Positions 11,190 through 21,690 of a stretch of DNA of 64,000 nucleotides are shown here, piece by piece. The notes beneath the pieces were generated by a model. The model was not told the DNA's origin and searched no databases. It worked only from the letters and a program-made list of their open reading frames with translations. This stretch comes from Eriocheir sinensis (taxonomy: Eukaryota; Arthropoda; Malacostraca; Decapoda; Varunidae). How positions within the stretch are numbered: position 1 is the stretch's first letter; every line of letters begins with the position of its first letter. The stretch spans positions 1,422,939 through 1,486,938 of the forward strand of contig NW_026112164.1 of assembly GCF_024679095.1 (NCBI RefSeq), written 5' to 3'. The position numbers and the translations under genes are program-made.

Positions 11190-11259
<70 letters not shown>
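11190..11259. repeat. (TAA)n microsatellite at the 5' edge of the retroelement
   Basis: About 23 TAA units abut the truncated 5' end of the RT element. In R4-clade elements such as Dong, TAA repeats are known insertion targets; whether that applies here is only an inference. Confidence 0.9.
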
Positions 11260-11261
<2 letters not shown>

Positions 11262-11953
11262 CTTTCCTTCCTTACCATTACAGGTAAATCACGCCCAAAG
11301 CACATCATAACACATCGTTCTTTCTGACGTATTTTCATCACGGACTAAACAATTTATACGAAGTTAATCGCTCCGTAAACGTCCACTAATTTAACGTCAC
11401 TAACTATCTCAAGTGCCTCTTCCACCTCCTCCTTCTCCTCCTACTCTTTTCCTCTCCTCCTTTACCCCCCAAAGAGCCTCGTTTACGCCTTTATGGAGCG
11501 TCCCCGTACGTGTAGGGCGTCGGGACTGCATCTCACACCCCCTTCAGCCTCGTAGGGTAAGAGGGTGTTCGTCTGAAGCGCCCATTTCAAGCTCCTGCCT
11601 TTGATCTCTCCTCCTCCCCGCCCTGCCGCTCCTCTGTCTTTCGCCGCTACTTTTATGGCTATTCTTACCGTGCTCCTAACTTTATGGCTACTCCTCTCAG
11701 GCCGCCCCGCTGTTTAAGGCCGCCTCTCGCCTCGTCCTTTTTCACCGCCAGCTCGTGAAGTTTACAAGGGAGTTAAGCGGCGTTGCAAATCCCCTTTCCC
11801 CGCCGCCGAACTTTGGGAGGTTAAACCCTTATTTGTTTCCCGCAGTTTCCCGTGATTTAAGCCGCCGGGATATTGACTCGTTGTTATGACTCAGAAAAGA
11901 AGATGGGTTACGTTTTTAAAGGTCTCGAAAGGAGCTGAAAGGTACTGATTTAG

Positions 11954-12037
<84 letters not shown>

Positions 12038-12517
12038 ATCATTGTTCGGTTCTGGCCAGAGGAGCGTCGTAAGTCTAGAGGATTCGGTCCAAAGGGAGAG
12101 CAACGATACATCCCCTGGCGCGGCCTCTGTTTGCTGGACTTGTGTTATTTGGGCGGGAGGTGAAACACGACTATTGACAACGGCTGTTTATGGACCCGCA
12201 CCCCACGGCACGGTGAGGCACGCGCCGGGACGAGACTCGTCATACAATAACTATACATTTGACTTTAGTTCATCAGATTGTTCCAGTGTACAAATATTAT
12301 GATGGAACGTTCGTCATATACAAACTTTTTTCTCTGGATTAGATATGAATCGCCTATTTATACGTTTTCTGTGTATAATAGTGATGTAGTTGCTTTAATT
12401 AACTTCCTATAATACTTACGAAAAGTATTCTTCAACTCCGGCGATATTTCACAGGTCAGGTAACTGGTGTTGGTTGAGGCGGCGGTGCACGAGCCGCCGC
12501 AGGCACAGTGTACTCAC
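11260..12517. other. intron sequence with one compound microsatellite
   Basis: Only the (CT)n/(CA)n tract at 11957-12035 stands out. The pyrimidine-rich block at 11410-11480 and frames around it contain no recognised motif. I see no exon-like segment. Confidence 0.5.
11957..12035. repeat. (CT)n(CA)n compound microsatellite
   Basis: About 20 CT units followed after a short break by about 18 CA units. Confidence 0.95.
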
Positions 12518-12662
12518 CTTGGCGGTGATCATGGGCTCCAGGAAGACGGGCTCGTGGTCGTTGGCGTCCTCCACCGTCACGGACACGCGGGCAAAGTCTG
12601 CGTTCTCCTGTCGGCCGCGGTCCCTGCAGCTCACGGTCAGCTCGTGGACGCTGGACACCTCC
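12518..12662 (-). CDS. Fat-like cadherin exon, 145 bp
   Basis: The acceptor is CCACGTAG at 12664-12663 and the donor is AAG|GTGAGT. The first G completes an AG|G arginine codon, so the junction reads EPLDR-EVSSVHELTVSC, the LDRE motif of a cadherin repeat split by an intron. It goes on with CRDRGRQENADFARVSVTVE and the linker DANDHEPVFLEP. The length is 1 + 48 codons. Confidence 0.88.
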
Positions 12663-12780
12663 CTACGTGGAGATGAGCCTCAAGGTTATCACATGTTCAA
12701 TAACTGCATTCAGTATACTCAGACAGCAAGACTATTCATCTTTGTTTCTTGCAGCTTGACACGCCAGCTGCTCGTCTGAC

Positions 12781-13034
12781 CTGTCCAGGGGCTCGGCCAC
12801 GATGAGGTCACCAGTGAACGAGTCCACGGTGAAGAGGCCCTGGGACGCCAAGGCCTGGGCGTGGTGCAGCGTGAAGCACACCGCGGAGGACGCCGTGGGT
12901 GACTGGTCCCTGTCTCGGCACTGCAGGGTGACCACGGTGGACCCCGGCGCCACGTCCTCGCTCACGGCACCCTCGTAGGTCCTGGCGCTGAACACCGGCC
13001 GGTGATCATTGGCGTCCATCACCTCCACCACGAG
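12781..13034 (-). CDS. Fat-like cadherin exon, 254 bp
   Basis: The acceptor is CGCTGCAG at 13036-13035 and the donor is GACAG|GTCAGA (phase 2). The peptide starts LVVEVMDANDHRPVF and ends LIVAEPLDR, spanning one nearly whole cadherin repeat, with the EDVAPGSTVVTLQCRDRD segment and DSFTGDLIVAEPLDR. The intron to the next exon is only 118 bp (12663-12780). Confidence 0.88.
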
Positions 13035-13126
13035 CTGCAGCGAGGGAGGCACCAAGTGGTTACGTTAGCCAAAGGGGAAATGACGGACAGCTGACGGGAA
13101 GGGTGTGTTGTGTGGAAAGGAATGTT

Positions 13127-13673
<547 letters not shown>

Positions 13674-13805
13674 AAACAACACTTGAGGTAGCACAATGCG
13701 AGCGTAACGAGGCGTACAAACTATAGCAGCCACAGTCTTGGTCATCCGCAACTTATAATTATTTGGCTCATCTGACAGGCGGCTGATGAGTGTCTGATGC
13801 GATGA

Positions 13806-13945
13806 AACTCTTCCACACGTTTTGACCTCTCTTTTGGCCTTTTACTCAGCCTCGTCTTGTTGGAGCAGCGCCTAGCGGGCTTTTTTTGTTGCTTTTTTGT
13901 TTTGCCCTTGAGCTGTCTCCCTTGCTGTAAACAAACAAACAAACA
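13806..13945 (+). mobile_element. LINE 3' UTR fragment with (ACAA)n-type tail
   Basis: CTTTTGGCC, a T-rich stretch, GCCCTTGAGCTGTCTCCCTT and GCTGTAAACAAACAAACAAA match the 3' UTR of the LINE at 55153-57027. No coding part is left. It is a strongly 5'-truncated copy in plus orientation. Confidence 0.75.
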
Positions 13946-14035
13946 AACAAAACAGCACCGTTACCATCCGTTGCATCCTCGGAATAATATGAAGAAACCT
14001 ACGGATCAATAAGTCACTTTTTCGATATCACTAAA

Positions 14036-14846
14036 AGTTGGCGACGCTTTCAGTCACGAACATCTCTGGGGCCTTACTCTTAAACATTCCGGCGACCCAG
14101 CACATGTATCAGGCAAGGCTTTCGGAGGAGCAGCGGGCATTTCCAGGGCTACTTTTATGAACCTGGTGGTAGTTTGAGCATTTGAAAGGATACTTTTATG
14201 AACCTGGTGGGAGTTTAACCCTTCCTCTGCACCATGAGCCTAAAAAAACACTCATTAGAACCATATAAATCTCCTTTTCGGCCTTTGGAAATGACTGATG
14301 TGAAGGCGGAAGCGTCTGAGGATAGGTTCACTATGCCCTATACTTAAAAATTTCGGCGTCCAAGCACACATTTGACAAGGCTTTCGGAGGAGCTGCGGGC
14401 ATTTCCAGGGGTACTTTTACGAACCTGGTGGTAGTTTGACCCCTCCTCTGTATAATGAGCCTAAAAAAACACTCATTAGAACAATATAAATCTTCTTTTC
14501 GGCCTTTGGAAATGACTGATGTGGAGGCGGAGGGGTCTGAGAATAGCGACCCTGGGCTCTATGCTTAAAAATTTCGGAGCCTAAGCACACACAATTGGCA
14601 AGGCTTTCGTAGGAGTTGAGGGCATTTCCATCAGTAGTTTTATGTCCCTGGTGGTAGTTTGACCCTTCCTCTGCACCATGACCCTAAATAACACTCTTTA
14701 CAACAATATAAATCTCCTTTTCGGCCTTTGGCAGTGACTGATGTGAGAGGCTGAAGCGTCTGAGAATACCGCCGCCAGTAGCGTGAGGCAGCGGTATTAG
14801 TCTGCTTTACGATGCAACGGCCCGGCCCGCGCTCCCCTCCGCTCAT
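14036..14846 (-). repeat. three reverse copies of the dispersed ~200-bp repeat, in tandem
   Basis: Three copies of about 240 bp follow each other (starting near 14075, 14336 and 14563 in plus coordinates). Each contains AAGGCTTTCGGAGGAG or a close variant, GGCATTTCCAGGG, CCTGGTGGTAGTTTGA and CTCATTAGAAC. They are in opposite orientation to the copy at 3958. Confidence 0.75.
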
Positions 14847-14849
14847 CGG

Positions 14850-15077
14850 TAAACACTAAGGTCGGTAGTATAAGACATACTCGCTTCTCACATCTGTATT
14901 TCTAAAGGTCAAAGAGGGGATCAACTGAGTTGTAATGAGTGTTTCTTTAAGTTCACGGTACAGAGGAAGGGTCACACTACCACCAGGGTCATAAAACTAC
15001 TCCTGGAAATGCCCAAAACTCATACGAAAGCCTTGTCAAATATGTGTACTTGGGCGGCGAAATGTTTAGTAGTACGG
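14850..15077 (+). repeat. dispersed ~200-bp repeat, forward copy
   Basis: Carries AGGTCAAAGAGGGGATCAAC, ACCACCAGGGTCATAAAACT, CGAAAGCCTTGTCAAATATG and a terminal GAAATGTTTAG. It is interrupted at its 3' end by the MITE starting at 15078 and lies head to head with the preceding reverse array. Confidence 0.75.
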
Positions 15078-15824
15078 CCCTAAGTCTATATATACCAAGT
15101 CAAGTCACTCTGCTTCAAAACTGCGACCGGTACGCGCAGGAGGCGGTTTTGGGGCGGAGCAGCGGGATGACGTCACTTGAAGCTAAAAAAAAAAGAAAAA
15201 AATACCCGCCAGTTCAGGGGTGACTAAAGTTGGGGCCGTATGTGCACTCTGGATATGCATTCTCGCCTCCTTTCACAGGGCGTTCAGGCAAGCCACTGAC
15301 GAAAAAAATATGTCTTTTTATTGTGCTATTGCGTGACTGCAATTCCATTGCCTACAAACAGCGGTGTGGGGTGTGAGGGAGGGTATAATGAAGTGATTGA
15401 TTTAAATTAGTCCGCCTTTCTTCGTTTTCTCTAAATCCCTGTTTCTACATTCTCTACTAACGGTTTCAGGGGTCGTGTTCCCCTGTTTTTCGCAAATAAA
15501 ACTTTAACAAAGCGTCGGACAAGGATGTTATTTTGGCAGTGGATGTTTGAGACCCCGACCTAATGGGCAAAAATATGATTTGGTGTCACATGTGGTTAAT
15601 GAATCATAATTTTGCCCATTAGGTCGGGGTCTCAAACATCCACTGCCAAAATAACATCCTTGTCCGACGCTTTGTTAAAGTTTTATTTGCGAAAAACAGG
15701 GGAACACGGCCCCTGAAACCTTTAGTAGTTTGGCTCTAAGCAGTGTCACGCGTAAACCACGCCTCGGCCGTGTCTCCTCCCACAAACCTGCGTATGACTT
15801 GACTTGGTGTATATAGACTTAGGG
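15078..15824. mobile_element. 747-bp MITE with ~30-bp terminal inverted repeats
   Basis: The left end CCCTAAGTCTATATATACCA matches the reverse complement of the right end (CCCTAAGTCTATATACACCA) and pairing continues through AGTCAAGTCA. A near-perfect internal hairpin (15454-15728) sits inside. No transposase frame is present. The flanks do not give an unambiguous target duplication, so the superfamily is open. Confidence 0.75.
15454..15728. repeat. near-perfect ~125-bp hairpin inside the MITE
   Basis: Left arm from CTACTAACGGTTTCAGGGG through AAAGCGTCGGACAAGGATGT and GGGGTCTC-type blocks is mirrored almost base for base by the right arm ending CCTGAAACCTTTAGTAG. The loop is only about 20 bp (near 15585-15603). 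Arm identity this high points to recent formation or gene conversion between the arms. Confidence 0.85.
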
Positions 15825-15949
15825 TAAACACACTACTCACCATCGAGACATATCGCTCCGTGGGGAGAACACCGCGCCCGCCCGTAACTTGGAGGACATA
15901 TTCGCGAGTCATAAAGGTAAAGTATCACAAGACCTTCGAGCTAAAACAC

Positions 15950-16400
15950 CGCCACAGGATCGAAGCGGAATAACCCTGGTGATAGTTTGGTCCTTCCTTT
16001 GCATCATGAACCTAAAAACACTTATTAGAACACAACTGATCTCTTAAATATTATGGCACCAAAGCTCACATATTTGACAAGGGAGTTTTGAGCATATCCA
16101 GGGGTAGTTTTGTGACCCTGGTGGTAGTCTGACCCTTCCTCTGTAACATGAACCTAAAAGAACATTCATTAGAACCCGATTACTCTCCCTTTTGGCCTTT
16201 GGAAATGCTGATGTGAGAAGCGGAAGCGACTGAGAACACCAACCTTGGACGCACGGTGGCTGGTGGTAGTCTGACCCTTCCTCTGTACCTTGATTGAGCT
16301 TAAAAGAACACTCATTAGAACCCGACTACTCTCCCTTTTGGCCTTTGGAAATTGCTGATGTGAGAAGAGGAAGCGTCTGATAATGCCAACCTTGGAGGCA
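15950..16400 (-). repeat. reverse, partly truncated copies of the dispersed ~200-bp repeat
   Basis: Three partial copies can be recognised by CCTGGTGGTAGTCTGACCCT or close variants, CATTAGAACCCGA and CTTTTGGCCTTTGGAAAT. The last two (from about 16090 and 16258) are nearly identical to each other. Confidence 0.65.
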
Positions 16401-16868
16401 TGCTGGTTAGGGTAAAGCCCCTATACATCAGCACTCAGTTTGGAGGGAGAGTTAGTTTATAAGGCTAAAACTCAACACTTCGTCGTTAATCGCAGTTCAC
16501 CGCAGGCTGGGCAGTGCATTTTGCCTTTGTGTCGCTTTCGAAAAACAAAAGAGCATCCGTCGCCCCCGAATTTGCATATGTCACAAACTGCTTTAACAAT
16601 TTACAAACAATATTAGCTGCCATGAAAAATATTGTACTTTAAATTCAGTGTTTTACAGCGCCGGGGGAAACAGAGAGAGAGGGAGAGAGAGGCCGCACCG
16701 CATTCAGCTCGCCGGCCGATGACATCATGAGACTATAATTTTGACGGCATAAAAAAAGTTTACGGGCGGGAGTGAGTCACGTTGTTTGTGTGCTGTGCCG
16801 TAAATACTGACGCTGGAACAATGGAATACAACACGGTGGGGCAAGAGTTAACAGTTAGCGAGTATCTT

Positions 16869-16870
<2 letters not shown>
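16401..16870. other. intron sequence, no feature seen
   Basis: Mixed composition with a purine-rich patch near 16670. I see no exon-like or repeat structure beyond that. Confidence 0.4.
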
Positions 16871-16961
<91 letters not shown>

Positions 16962-17039
16962 ATAAACAAAAATGATGATCTCTCTCTCTCACTCACTCAC
17001 TCACTCACTCACTCACTCTCTCTCTCTCTCTCTCTCTCA
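16871..17039. repeat. (GA)n, (CACT)n and (CT)n microsatellites
   Basis: About 43 GA units (16871-16957), then ACTC tetranucleotides (16990-17018) and CT units up to the splice donor of the exon at 17047. The donor GTCAGTGTGAGAGAG thus lies directly at the microsatellite edge. Confidence 0.9.
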
Positions 17040-17046
17040 CACTGAC

Positions 17047-17186
17047 CTTGGTGGCGGCGGTGTGGACGCCGTCTGTGGCCGTGACGGTGAGGGCGTAGTG
17101 GTGCTGGTCCTCGTGGTCCAGGCGGCGCGCCAGGCTCACCAGGCCAGAGTCCACGCCCATGCTGAACCGGCCGCTCTCGTCGCCCT
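17047..17186 (-). CDS. Fat-like cadherin exon, 140 bp
   Basis: The donor is AAG|GTCAGT and the acceptor CACGGGCAG at 17188-17187. The junction upstream reads WYYIT-EGDESGRFSMGVDSG and the peptide ends LTVTATDGVHTAATK. It corresponds to the second half of the cadherin repeat begun in the previous exon. The acceptor lies inside the first unit of a tandem repeat (17187-17740), so the intron carries several decoy acceptors. Confidence 0.87.
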
Positions 17187-17740
17187 CTGCCCGTGAGAAA
17201 GACACGTTAGTAAAGGGAATGAAGCGAGCAAAATATATCCTAGGTATCATTTTTTCCCCCAGTTCTGATATACCCAAAACTTGACTGAGTTCGCCATTCT
17301 GTAGCGTAAAAAAAAATTGATCTGCCCACGAGAAAGATACGTTAGCAAAGGAAATGAGGCGAGCAAAATATATCCTGGGTAGTATTTTTCCCCCAGTTCT
17401 GATATTCCTAAAACTTGACTGAGTTCGCCATTCTGTAGCGTAAAAAAAAAAAAATGTTAAGCTGTCCACGGGAAAGATACGTTAGCAAAGGAAATGAGGC
17501 GAGCAACACATATCCTAGGTATTATTTACCTCCAGTTCTGATATTCCCAAAATTGACTAAGTTCGCCATTCTGTAGCGTAAAAAAAAAAAAAAAAAGTTA
17601 ATCTGCCCACGAGAAAGATACGTCAGCAAAGGAAATGAGGCGAGCACACATATCCTAGGTAACATATTTTTCCCCCAGTTCTGATGTACCCAAAACTTGA
17701 CGTAGTTCGCCATTCTGTAAGGTAAAAAGTTATGCTGACC
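17187..17740. repeat. tandem ~135-bp repeats containing copies of the exon's acceptor region
   Basis: Four units share TCTGCCCACGAGAAAGATAC, TTAGCAAAGGAAATGA, ATATCCT(A/G)GGTA, CCCCCAGTTCTGAT and GTTCGCCATTCTGTAGCGTA, with a run of A. The first unit includes the genuine acceptor of the exon at 17186. In gene orientation each unit supplies a TTTCTCGTGGGCAG-like decoy. The same family resumes at 19200-20330. Confidence 0.85.
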
Positions 17741-19165
17741 GGTAGCAAAACGTGTAATCGAAGGAAAAGTTGGAAAGTTTCGTTTAGTCGGCGCAACATC
17801 TGTGGTCATGTTGGTGGTAAATCATATCCGCCAGGGTTACTTTATTGGACAAAACTTACAGAGCGGACAACACATATGATATGTGGAACAATGTGTAACG
17901 GTGGACGACAAGAGAACGTGGACGGACAGTCAAAGGTAAACGAATACAAGGAAAGTTAACGATGAAGACGCGACAAGACAGACTGGCAGACGACGACGGA
18001 CATTACATGACGCTGAAATGTAGTCTCTTTGCAGCACCCATTTTCGGAAGGAACACGGAATTTTGCGAGTGACTGCACAGATTACTCCCCAGTGACGAGG
18101 AAGGAGGAACGAAATCTTCCCTGCTGACGGTGATGCGTTGCGATGGTAGCGTTGTGTTGCGCGGTAAGTTGCGCTGGTCGAGCTGGGGCAAGTAGTGCAG
18201 TGACAACAGCTACAGTGGTCGAGCTGGAGTAGGAGGTGTGCGGACGCAGCTACGGTGAGTCGAGCTGAGTGGTAATACAACAGCTACGGTGAGTCGAGCT
18301 GGAGTGAGTAATGCAGTGACAACAGCTACGGTAAGTCGAGCTGAAGTGTTGAGCAGCGATGAGTTGAGCAGCGAGGTTGAGCAGCGAGGGTTGAGCAGCG
18401 ATGAGTTGGGCTGCGTGAGGTGGGCTGCGTGAGGTGGGCTGCGTGAGGTGGGCTGCGGTGAGTTGAGTGGTTGGCTGTTCTGGAAGGCGAAGAGTTGCAT
18501 GTCGTCAGGTATGGTGAAGTCGAGCGGCGTGGAGATGGGCAATAGGCACTGGCGTAAACGCGCCGGGGCCGGCAGTCATAGAGAGTGCGTCGAGGAACTG
18601 CGATAGGCAACTGACAGCGTGTCAGGGGCCTCGGCAGTCGGTGAGTAGAACGACTGCGTGTATTAAACAAGCAGCTGCCAGCGTGTCAGGGGCCTCGGCA
18701 GTCCGTGAGGGCGTCGAATGACTGCGTGGTAAGGCGCTAGATGCCAGCGTGCCAGGACCACAGCCGGTTGAGAATTGAAAGGCGCAAGCATATGCCAGCC
18801 GCGGCAGTCGTGAGTGCGTCGAACGACTGCGTGGGCGGGGCCACAGCGAGTTGAAAAGTTCAGGGCCTCTGTCAAGGAGTGAGTGTGCCAGTGTTCTGAA
18901 CTGTTGCTGGACACACTGCTATGAGGATCCACAGGAGAGTAAGGTAATACAAGAGGTGGTAGATCAGGAGGCGGTGGTGCCAATCAGGCAGCTAGTAATC
19001 AGTGGGGTGTCACACTGTGTTTGCGTGTCTCTCTGAGTCTGTATGGTGTGTGGCATACACTGAGTCTGTATGGCGTGTAATACCTGTCATATGCCGAAGA
19101 GAGACAGAAGGGGAAGGAATTATAGGAGAAGGGAACAGATCCCAGGAGACGGGACACAACCGTAA
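17741..19165. other. ~1.4-kb insertion splitting the 135-bp repeat array
   Basis: GTGTAATCGAAGGAAA on the left (about 17748) and CCGTAATCGAAGGAAA on the right (about 19160) bracket unrelated sequence, as expected for an insertion with a duplicated target. Inside are imperfect short tandem blocks built on GTCGAGCTG(A/G)AGT and GGTGGGCTGCGTGA (18170-18460) and two GTGTCAGGGGCCTCGGCAGT blocks (18618, 18683). I see no RT, integrase or transposase motif and cannot classify it. Confidence 0.45.
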
Positions 19166-19199
19166 TCGAAGGAAACGAAGCGAACAAAACAGATCATCA

Positions 19200-20330
19200 A
19201 AGAGATAAACGTTACCAACTTTAGGGCATTATTTTCCTCACCCAGTTTACTGATTCAACCCCCAAAGATGAGTTAGCCATTCTGTAGCGTTTAAACATAC
19301 ATTATAACCAGTAGAAAACACGTTTGCAAAGGAAATGAAGCGAGCAAAACATATCCTAGGTATTATTCTTCCCCCAAATTAATGATTCACCACAAAGTTT
19401 GACTGAGTTCGCCATTCTGTAGCGTGAAAAAAAAGGTACTCCCGGTAGAAAATTACGTTAGGAAAGGAAAGAAAGCGAGCGAAACACATTCTAAGTATAA
19501 TTCTTCCCAAAAATTACGGATTCACCCCAAAACTTGACTGAGTTCGCCATCCTGTAGCGTAAAAAAAATGTTACTCTGACCGGTAGAAAACACGTTAAAA
19601 AAGAAAACAAAGCCAGAGAAACATATCCTACGTATTATTCTTCCCAAAAATTACTGATTCACCCCAAAACTTGACTGAGTTCGCTATTCCGTAGCGTAAA
19701 AAACGGTTACTCTGACCGCTAGAAAAATACGTTAGCAAAGAAGCGAGCGAGACGTGTCCTAGGTATTATTTCCCCCAGTTACTGACACCCAAAACTTGAC
19801 TGAGGTAGCCATTCCGTAGCGTGAAAAACGGTTACTCTGACCGCTAGAAAAATACGTTAGCAAAGAAAACAAAGCGAGCGAGACATGTTCTAGGTAAAAA
19901 TTTCCCTCAGTCACCGATACACCCAAAACTTGACTGAGGCAGCCAGTCTGTAGCGTGAAAAGAAGTTGCTCTGATCGGTAGAAAATCACTTTAGCTGAGG
20001 AAATGAAGCGAGCAAATCACATCCTTGAAATAAACGTGACTAGGTATCTCTTACTTAGTAGGTATTGTTTTTCCCTCAAATCACTAATACAACCCAAAAC
20101 TTGCGGTCGCCATTCTGTAGCGAAAAAAAAAAGGAGGCGAAAAAAAAAAGTTATTCTGGCCAGTAGAGGAAACACGTTATCAAAGGAAACAAAGTGAGAA
20201 AATCGTAACCTAGAACTAAACGTCACTCTTCTAAGGTATTTCCCTTTAAAAAAATACTGATCTAACAACAACAACAACAACAAAAAAAATGAGTCAGCCA
20301 TTCTGTGACCAATGGAAAAAGTTAGTCTGG
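19200..20330. repeat. second array of the ~135-bp repeat, about eight units
   Basis: Units carry GTTCGCCATTCTGTAGCGT, CCAAAACTTGACTGAG, AAGCGAGC(A/G)A and CATATCCTAGGTA with more divergence than in the first array. The last units degrade near 20330. Frames in this stretch are repeat artefacts. Confidence 0.8.
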
Positions 20331-20384
20331 TCACTGTTCCTGTACTCGTCACGTCACCGGCTACCAAGACGAGGACAAACGGTG

Positions 20385-20445
20385 ACTGAAGGTACAGTTG
20401 GGAGCACACGCTAAAGCTGCGCGTGGCGGCGGTGCACATCTCCGT
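20385..20445 (+). repeat. fragment related to the SINE-like sequence at 58.6 kb
   Basis: AAGGTACAGTTGGGAGCACACGC-type sequence, GCGCGTGGC and GTGCACATCTCCGTA resemble 58635-58700 (GGTATAGTTGGGGGATACGC and GTGCTCATCTCCGTAG). It is a short partial copy. Confidence 0.5.
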
Positions 20446-20479
20446 ATGAATAGGAATGCAGCAAAGTCAACAAGGGCCT

Positions 20480-20692
20480 CCGACCGATATTGCTTGACGC
20501 TTTCGGTTCTCACATCAACAATTTCCAAAGGCCAAAAAGGAGATCAGTCGGGTTCTAATGAGCGTTTTTTTAAGATCAAGTTACAGAAGAAGGGTCAACG
20601 TAACACCAGGGTCATAACACTACTCCTGGAAATGCCCACAACTCCTACGAAAGTCTTGTCAAATAGATATGCTTGGGCTCCGAAATGTTTAA
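20480..20692 (+). repeat. dispersed ~200-bp repeat, forward copy, interrupted by a MITE
   Basis: Contains TTCCAAAGGCCAAAAAGGAG, TCGGGTTCTAATGAGCG, AACACCAGGGTCATAACACT, CTACGAAAGTCTTGTC and CCGAAATGTTTAA. The MITE at 20693 is inserted exactly at the end of the copy. Confidence 0.75.
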
Positions 20693-20954
20693 TGGCCGCT
20701 TTCACAGCCGTTTTGTTTGTTTTGATCGTTACCAATGGTTGTTATCGCCGCTTTAGTATTTCCACGTCAAACTGGCCGATGGGGTAGTGGCGGCTGCATG
20801 ATTAGCCTAGCACCGCACCTTACCACGCACTCTCAACACCTCTCGCTTCCTCTGCAGCCGCCACTACCACATAGGCCAGTTTCACGTGGAAAACTATAGC
20901 GTCGATCGCCGCCATTGGTAACGATCAAAACAAACAAAACGACTGAAAGCGGGT
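20693..20954. mobile_element. 262-bp Harbinger-like MITE with TAA target duplication
   Basis: Inverted arms of about 105 bp (left CGCTTTCACAGCCGTTTTGT, right reverse complement CGCTTTCAGTCGTTTTGT) continue through GATCGTTACCAATGG and GGTAGTGGCGGCTGCA. TAA flanks both ends (20690-20692 and 20955-20957). A 3-bp TWA duplication is typical of PIF/Harbinger elements. It ends only 29 bp before the exon at 20983. Confidence 0.8.
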
Positions 20955-20982
20955 TAAGAATGCGACCCTATATGTCCCTCAC

Positions 20983-21193
20983 CTGTGATGTAGTACCACA
21001 AGGTGTCGTTATCCGGGTCCTGAGCGTTGATGAAGGACACCAGGTGGCCCGGCGCGTCCGTCTCCATCACGTGGGCGGGGGGCGGCGGCTGCAGGACCGG
21101 CGGGTTGGGAGACTCCTCGGGCACGTCCATCACACGCACGAGGACCCGCGTGGTGGCCGTCAGCTGCGGCGCCCCGTTGTCCTTCACCTGGAT
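20983..21193 (-). CDS. Fat-like cadherin exon, 211 bp
   Basis: The acceptor is CCTCCTCAG at 21195-21194 and the donor is ACAG|GTGAGG. The peptide starts IQVKDNGAPQLTATTRVLV and continues RVMDVPEESPNPPVL, HVMETDAPGHLVSFINAQ and DPDNDTLWYYIT. The atypical linker DVPEESPNPPV in place of DxNDN, followed by METD and DNDTLW, is one of the strongest Fat-like signatures here. A MITE lies 29 bp past the donor. Confidence 0.88.
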
Positions 21194-21690
21194 CTGAGGA
21201 GGAGGAGGAAGAGGAGGTGTTAGGGAGGCAAGGGAGTTCTCGTCCGTATACTCTCAGACGATTTCAGCTCTCACACAAGTATTTCCAGGCTCTGACGGGG
21301 AAGAAATAAACAAATTCCATCCGTATTTTCAGGCGATGCAATCTCTCACAAGTGTTTCCAGGCTCTAAGGGGGAAGGGGAAGGGGAGGGGGAGGTGTTAG
21401 GATGTCAAGGGAGTTCTCGTCCGCATTCTCACACGATTTCAGATCTCACAAGTATTTCCAGGCTCTGACGGGGAGGAGGAGGAGGAAGGATTCCAGGCTC
21501 TGAGGGAAGAACTGAGGGGAAGAGGAAGGGGAGGTGTGTGAGTGAGACAAACAGATTCACGTCAGATATTCCCAGGCGATTATATCTCTCACAACAAGTA
21601 TTTCCAGGCTCTGAAGGGGAGGAAGAGGAGGAAGGGAATGTGTGTGAGTGAGACAAACAAATTCACGTCAGTATTCTCACACGATTTCAG
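21194..21690. repeat. repeated CAGGCTCTGAGGGG-type units
   Basis: At least five imperfect units contain TATTTCCAGGCTCTGA(A/C)GGGG, GGGGAGGTGT and TCACACGATTTCAG or close variants. They look like a low-copy minisatellite derived in part from the start of the dispersed repeat. Confidence 0.6.

Larger units (their letters stand above)
8692..11190 (-). mobile_element. retroelement with RT and C-terminal nuclease-like region, 5' truncated
   Basis: The minus strand carries one nearly continuous coding region (about 11187 to 8880) and a 190-bp 3' tail running into (TAG)n. At its 5' side it ends in (TTA)n at 11190-11259. The RT frame and the C-terminal frame are separated by one frameshift near 9868. 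I cannot assign a clade: the nuclease-like C-terminus argues for an RLE-type (R2/R4-like) rather than an APE-type LINE, and no endonuclease of the APE type precedes the RT. Confidence 0.75.
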
